NCBI GenBank assembly: GCA_023432995.1 | Contig: JAEZES010000225.1 | Coordinates: forward strand, 1 to 18,216 | Length of the DNA: 18,216 nt | Direction: 5' to 3' | Source: Pseudomonadota bacterium | GTDB lineage: Bacteria; Pseudomonadota; Alphaproteobacteria; Sphingomonadales; Sphingomonadaceae | Part shown: in pieces, positions 15,691 through 18,216 of the stretch | Layout of the letters: the number at the start of each line of letters is the position of its first letter | Numbering within the stretch: the first letter of the stretch is position 1 | Program-made: the position numbers and the translations under genes | The notes under the pieces: model-generated | What the model saw: the letters and a program-made list of their open reading frames with translations, nothing else | Told to the model about the DNA's origin: nothing | Database searches by the model: none

Positions 15691-18018
15691 TCAGTCGTCC
15701 TTCAGGAACGCCGGCAGGTGGTCTGGATTGCCGCCTTCGCGCTCCTCGCGGTCGCGCTGCGGACGGTCGTCGCGATCGCGGCGGGGACCGCGGTCGTCGC
15801 GCCCCCGGTCGCCGCGCGGACCGCGATCACGGTCGCGCCCGCCGGGCCGGCGGTCGCCCCGGTCGCCCCGGTCACCACGATCGCCGCGCGGCTCGCGCGG
15901 CGGCCGGGTGTCCTCGAGCTCGGCACCGGTTTCCTGGTCGCCCACCCGCATCGACAGGCGGACCTTGCCGCGCTGATCGATCTCGAGCACCTTGACCTTG
16001 ACCTCCTGGCCTTCGCTGACGACGTCGGTCGGCTTCTCGCCCCGCTCGTTCTTCATCTCGGACACGTGGACGAGGCCGTCCTTGCCGCCCATGAAGTTCA
16101 CGAACGCACCGAAGTCGACTAGGTTGACGACCTTGCCGGTGTAGATCTTGCCGACCTCGGCCTCTTCGACGATGCCCTTGATCCAGTTCATCGCGGCTTC
16201 GATCTGCGTGAGATCGCTCGAGCTGATCTTGATCAGGCCTTCGTCGTCGATATCGACCTTTGCACCGGTGGTGGCGACGATCTCGCGGATCACCTTGCCG
16301 CCCGTGCCGATCACTTCGCGGATCTTCGACTTGTCGATGGTGAAGGTTTCGATCCGCGGCGCATGCGCCGACAGTTCGGTGCGGACCTCGCCCAGCGCCT
16401 TGTTCATCTCGCCCAGGATATGCGCGCGGCCTTCTTTCGCCTGCTTCAGCGCGGCCTCGAAGATCTCCTTGGTGATACCAGCGATCTTGATGTCCATCTG
16501 CATCGTGGTGATGCCTTCGGACGTGCCCGCCACCTTGAAGTCCATGTCGCCCAGGTGATCCTCGTCACCCAGGATGTCGGACAGGATCGCGAAATCCTTG
16601 CCTTCCAGGATCAGGCCCATGGCGATGCCCGAGACCGGACGCTTGATCGGCACGCCGGCGTCCATCATCGCGAGGCTGCCACCGCAGACCGATGCCATCG
16701 ACGACGAGCCGTTCGACTCGGTGATGTCGCTGGTCAGGCGGATCGTGTAGGGGAAGTCGTCCTTCGACGGCAGAACCGGATGCAGCGCGCGCCACGCGAG
16801 CTTGCCATGACCGACTTCACGGCGGCCTGGCGCACCGAAGCGGCCCACTTCACCGACCGAATAAGGCGGGAAGTTATAGTGGAGCATGAAATTCTGGTAG
16901 CTGAGGCCGTTCAGGCCATCGACCATCTGCTCGCTTTCCTTGGTACCGAGCGTGCAGGTCGCGATGGTCTGCGTCTCACCGCGGGTGAAGAGCGCTGAAC
17001 CGTGCGCGCGCGGCAGGAAGTGCGTCTCGGCAACGATCGGACGGATCTGCGTCGTGGTGCGGCCGTCGATGCGCTTGCCCTCCTTGAGGATGGCGGTGCG
17101 AACGATCTCAGCTTCGAGCTTCTTGACCAGCTTGATGCCGGCCATCACCGCCTGTGGGTCGAGCCCGTCTGCGACGAACTGCTCCTTGGCCTTCGCGCGC
17201 GCTTCGTTCAATGCATTGGAGCGCGCCGATTTGTCGGTGAGCTTGTACGCCGCGGCAATGTCCTTGCCGATCAGCTTCTTCAGCTTGTCCTTGAGCGCGG
17301 CATTGTCGTCCGACGACGCGATCTCCCAAGGATCCTTGGCGGCCTGTTCAGCAAGGTTGATGATCGCCTTCACGACCTCCCTGCACGCGTCGTGCGCAAA
17401 CATCACCGCGCCGAGCATGACTTCTTCGGAAAGTTCATTGGCTTCGGATTCGACCATCATCACCGCGTCGTGCGTCGCGGCAACGACGAGGTCGAGATCG
17501 CCCTCGGCAACCTGTTCGTCGGTCGGGTTCAGAATATATTCGCCATTGAGGTAACCGACGCGGGCAGCGCCGATCGGACCCATGAAGGGTACCCCCGAAA
17601 TGGTGAGCGCAGCCGACGCCGCGACCATCGCGAGGATGTCGGGCTCATTGTGACCGTCATAGCTCAGAACCTGGGCGATGGCGTTGATCTCATTATAGAA
17701 GCCTTCAGGGAACAGCGGGCGGATCGGACGGTCGATCAGACGGCTGACGAGCGTTTCCTTTTCGGTCGCGCCGCGTTCGCGCTTGAAGAAGCCGCCGGGG
17801 ATGCGCCCTGCGGCCGAGTATTTTTCCTGATAATGGACGGTGAGCGGGAAGAAATCCTGCCCTTCCTTGACCGACTTCGCGGCGGTCACGGCGCACAGGA
17901 CGACCGTTTCGCCCAGCGTCGCCATCACGGCGCCGTCGGCCTGGCGGGCAACCTTGCCCGTTTCGAGGGTCAGCGTTTCACCGCCCCACTCGATCGATAC
18001 TTTTTTCACGTCAAACAT
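15691..18018 (-). CDS. pnp: Polynucleotide phosphorylase
   Basis: A 775-residue PNPase, the phosphorolytic 3'-to-5' exoribonuclease of the RNA degradosome. It has RNase PH domain 1 (from the start; FFKRERGATEKE, RLIDRPIRPLFP), an alpha-helical linker, RNase PH domain 2 (RREVGHGKLAWRAL, then GDMDFKVAGTSEGITTMQMD with the conserved catalytic aspartates), a KH domain (KIREVIGTGGKVIREI), an S1 domain (GKIYTGKVVNLVDFGAFVNF) and a tail of about 80 charged residues. The tail has RGD repeats and ends in DHLPAFLKDD, so the protein is longer than the Escherichia coli enzyme (711). ATG at 18018 has AAGGA 7 bases upstream. Base composition in the core looks less GC-rich than its neighbours, as expected for a conserved, highly expressed gene. 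It probably follows rpsO, which would lie beyond the right edge. Confidence 0.98.
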   Translation of the reverse strand: MFDVKKVSIEWGGETLTLETGKVARQADGAVMATLGETVVLCAVTAAKSVKEGQDFFPLTVHYQEKYSAAGRIPGGFFKRERGATEKETLVSRLIDRPIRPLFPEGFYNEINAIAQVLSYDGHNEPDILAMVAASAALTISGVPFMGPIGAARVGYLNGEYILNPTDEQVAEGDLDLVVAATHDAVMMVESEANELSEEVMLGAVMFAHDACREVVKAIINLAEQAAKDPWEIASSDDNAALKDKLKKLIGKDIAAAYKLTDKSARSNALNEARAKAKEQFVADGLDPQAVMAGIKLVKKLEAEIVRTAILKEGKRIDGRTTTQIRPIVAETHFLPRAHGSALFTRGETQTIATCTLGTKESEQMVDGLNGLSYQNFMLHYNFPPYSVGEVGRFGAPGRREVGHGKLAWRALHPVLPSKDDFPYTIRLTSDITESNGSSSMASVCGGSLAMMDAGVPIKRPVSGIAMGLILEGKDFAILSDILGDEDHLGDMDFKVAGTSEGITTMQMDIKIAGITKEIFEAALKQAKEGRAHILGEMNKALGEVRTELSAHAPRIETFTIDKSKIREVIGTGGKVIREIVATTGAKVDIDDEGLIKISSSDLTQIEAAMNWIKGIVEEAEVGKIYTGKVVNLVDFGAFVNFMGGKDGLVHVSEMKNERGEKPTDVVSEGQEVKVKVLEIDQRGKVRLSMRVGDQETGAELEDTRPPREPRGDRGDRGDRGDRRPGGRDRDRGPRGDRGRDDRGPRRDRDDRPQRDREEREGGNPDHLPAFLKDD
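15852..15887. repeat. Nine-base tandem repeat encoding the RGD units of the PNPase tail
   Basis: About four imperfect copies of a 9-base unit (GGTCGCCCC on the plus strand) encode consecutive Arg-Gly-Asp triplets. The wider stretch at about 15730-15910 is low-complexity Arg/Asp/Gly coding sequence. Such repeats can gain or lose units by slippage without breaking the frame. Confidence 0.75.
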
Positions 18019-18031
18019 GGATTTTCCTTCG

Positions 18032-18056
18032 CCCGCCGGGCCCTATGCCGGGCGGG
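18032..18056 (-). promoter_or_regulatory. Stem-loop in the pnp leader
   Basis: CCCGCCGG (18032-18039) pairs with CCGGGCGGG (18048-18056), with one bulged base and an 8-base loop. In the pnp mRNA this hairpin sits directly upstream of the ribosome binding site (AAGGA). Escherichia coli pnp is autoregulated through a leader stem-loop cut by RNase III; a similar role here is an analogy, not shown. Confidence 0.45.
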
Positions 18057-18170
18057 GCCTCTGTGTCCGGGCAGTCCGGCCCGGGGCGGTACGGGGCGTT
18101 TCTTGGCCCCTTGCTTGCGAAACAATCGCCGGATTGCGACCGTTCCTCCAACACCGTTCGCTCGAACGGA

Positions 18171-18207
18171 TAAAATGAAAGCGGCCCCGGCGCCCGGGGC
18201 CGCCTTC
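18171..18207 (-). terminator. Rho-independent terminator of the gene upstream of pnp
   Basis: A perfect 10-base stem (GCGGCCCCGG, 18181-18190, with CCGGGGCCGC, 18194-18203) and a 3-base loop. On the minus strand it is followed by TTTCATTTTA, a good T-rich tract. Three further pairs flank the stem after one mismatch. The gene it ends lies outside the window; rpsO is the usual neighbour of pnp. It implies pnp has its own promoter between about 18020 and 18170, or partial read-through. Confidence 0.85.
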
Positions 18208-18216
18208 GAAATCTTT

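Noticed and set aside
1..18216. tRNA, rRNA, CRISPR array, insertion sequence or phage genes
   Set aside because: Looked for on both strands by eye; no cloverleaf, regular spaced repeats, transposase or integrase motifs were seen.

Overview
The window is GC-rich, densely coded bacterial chromosome with no mobile element, CRISPR array, rRNA or tRNA visible. The polynucleotide phosphorylase at the right end has sequence and a C-terminal tail that look sphingomonad-like. With the TonB-dependent receptor style and the short-chain dehydrogenase (SDR) content, I infer an alphaproteobacterium, probably order Sphingomonadales. This comes from recognition of the sequences, not from a search. There are fourteen convincing genes and no gene-free stretch longer than about 200 bases.

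Region 1 (39-4203) is a small-molecule metabolism and regulation block. A TetR-family repressor (2281) and a DUF1761 membrane protein run rightward. An SDR and a class I methyltransferase run leftward from the same intergenic region. That region holds an almost perfect 32-base palindrome lying between a -35 and a -10 element, a strong candidate for the TetR operator. A second, paralogous SDR (3334-4203) faces the block from the other side.

Region 2 (3334-5405, minus strand) is a probable operon: a spermidine-synthase-fold protein, an exported GlcG/HbpS-like protein, then the second SDR, whose start lies 4 bases beyond the preceding stop codon.

Region 3 (5484-8818, plus strand) is a probable iron-acquisition pair: a TonB-dependent receptor of ferric-siderophore type, followed 4 bases later by a four-helix PepSY-type membrane protein, a likely siderophore reductase. 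An inverted repeat lies just upstream of the receptor.

Region 4 (8839-12822, minus strand) is a tight three-gene operon: an AMP/thymidine phosphorylase-family enzyme, a divergent PRPP-synthetase-family protein (GTGA overlap) and a beta-CASP metallo-beta-lactamase RNase-like protein. Read together, the enzymes could connect RNA or nucleotide breakdown, ribose 1,5-bisphosphate and PRPP. This is the most interesting candidate system here.

Region 5 (13002-15527, minus strand) is a membrane-anchored GGDEF-EAL protein with an apparently intact cyclase motif, inhibitory site and phosphodiesterase motifs, plus an unusual beta-rich periplasmic domain.

Region 6 (15605-18207, minus strand) is pnp, with a structured leader, an RGD-repeat tail and hairpins at its 3' end. 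A terminator at the right edge probably belongs to the gene upstream of pnp, which lies outside the window.
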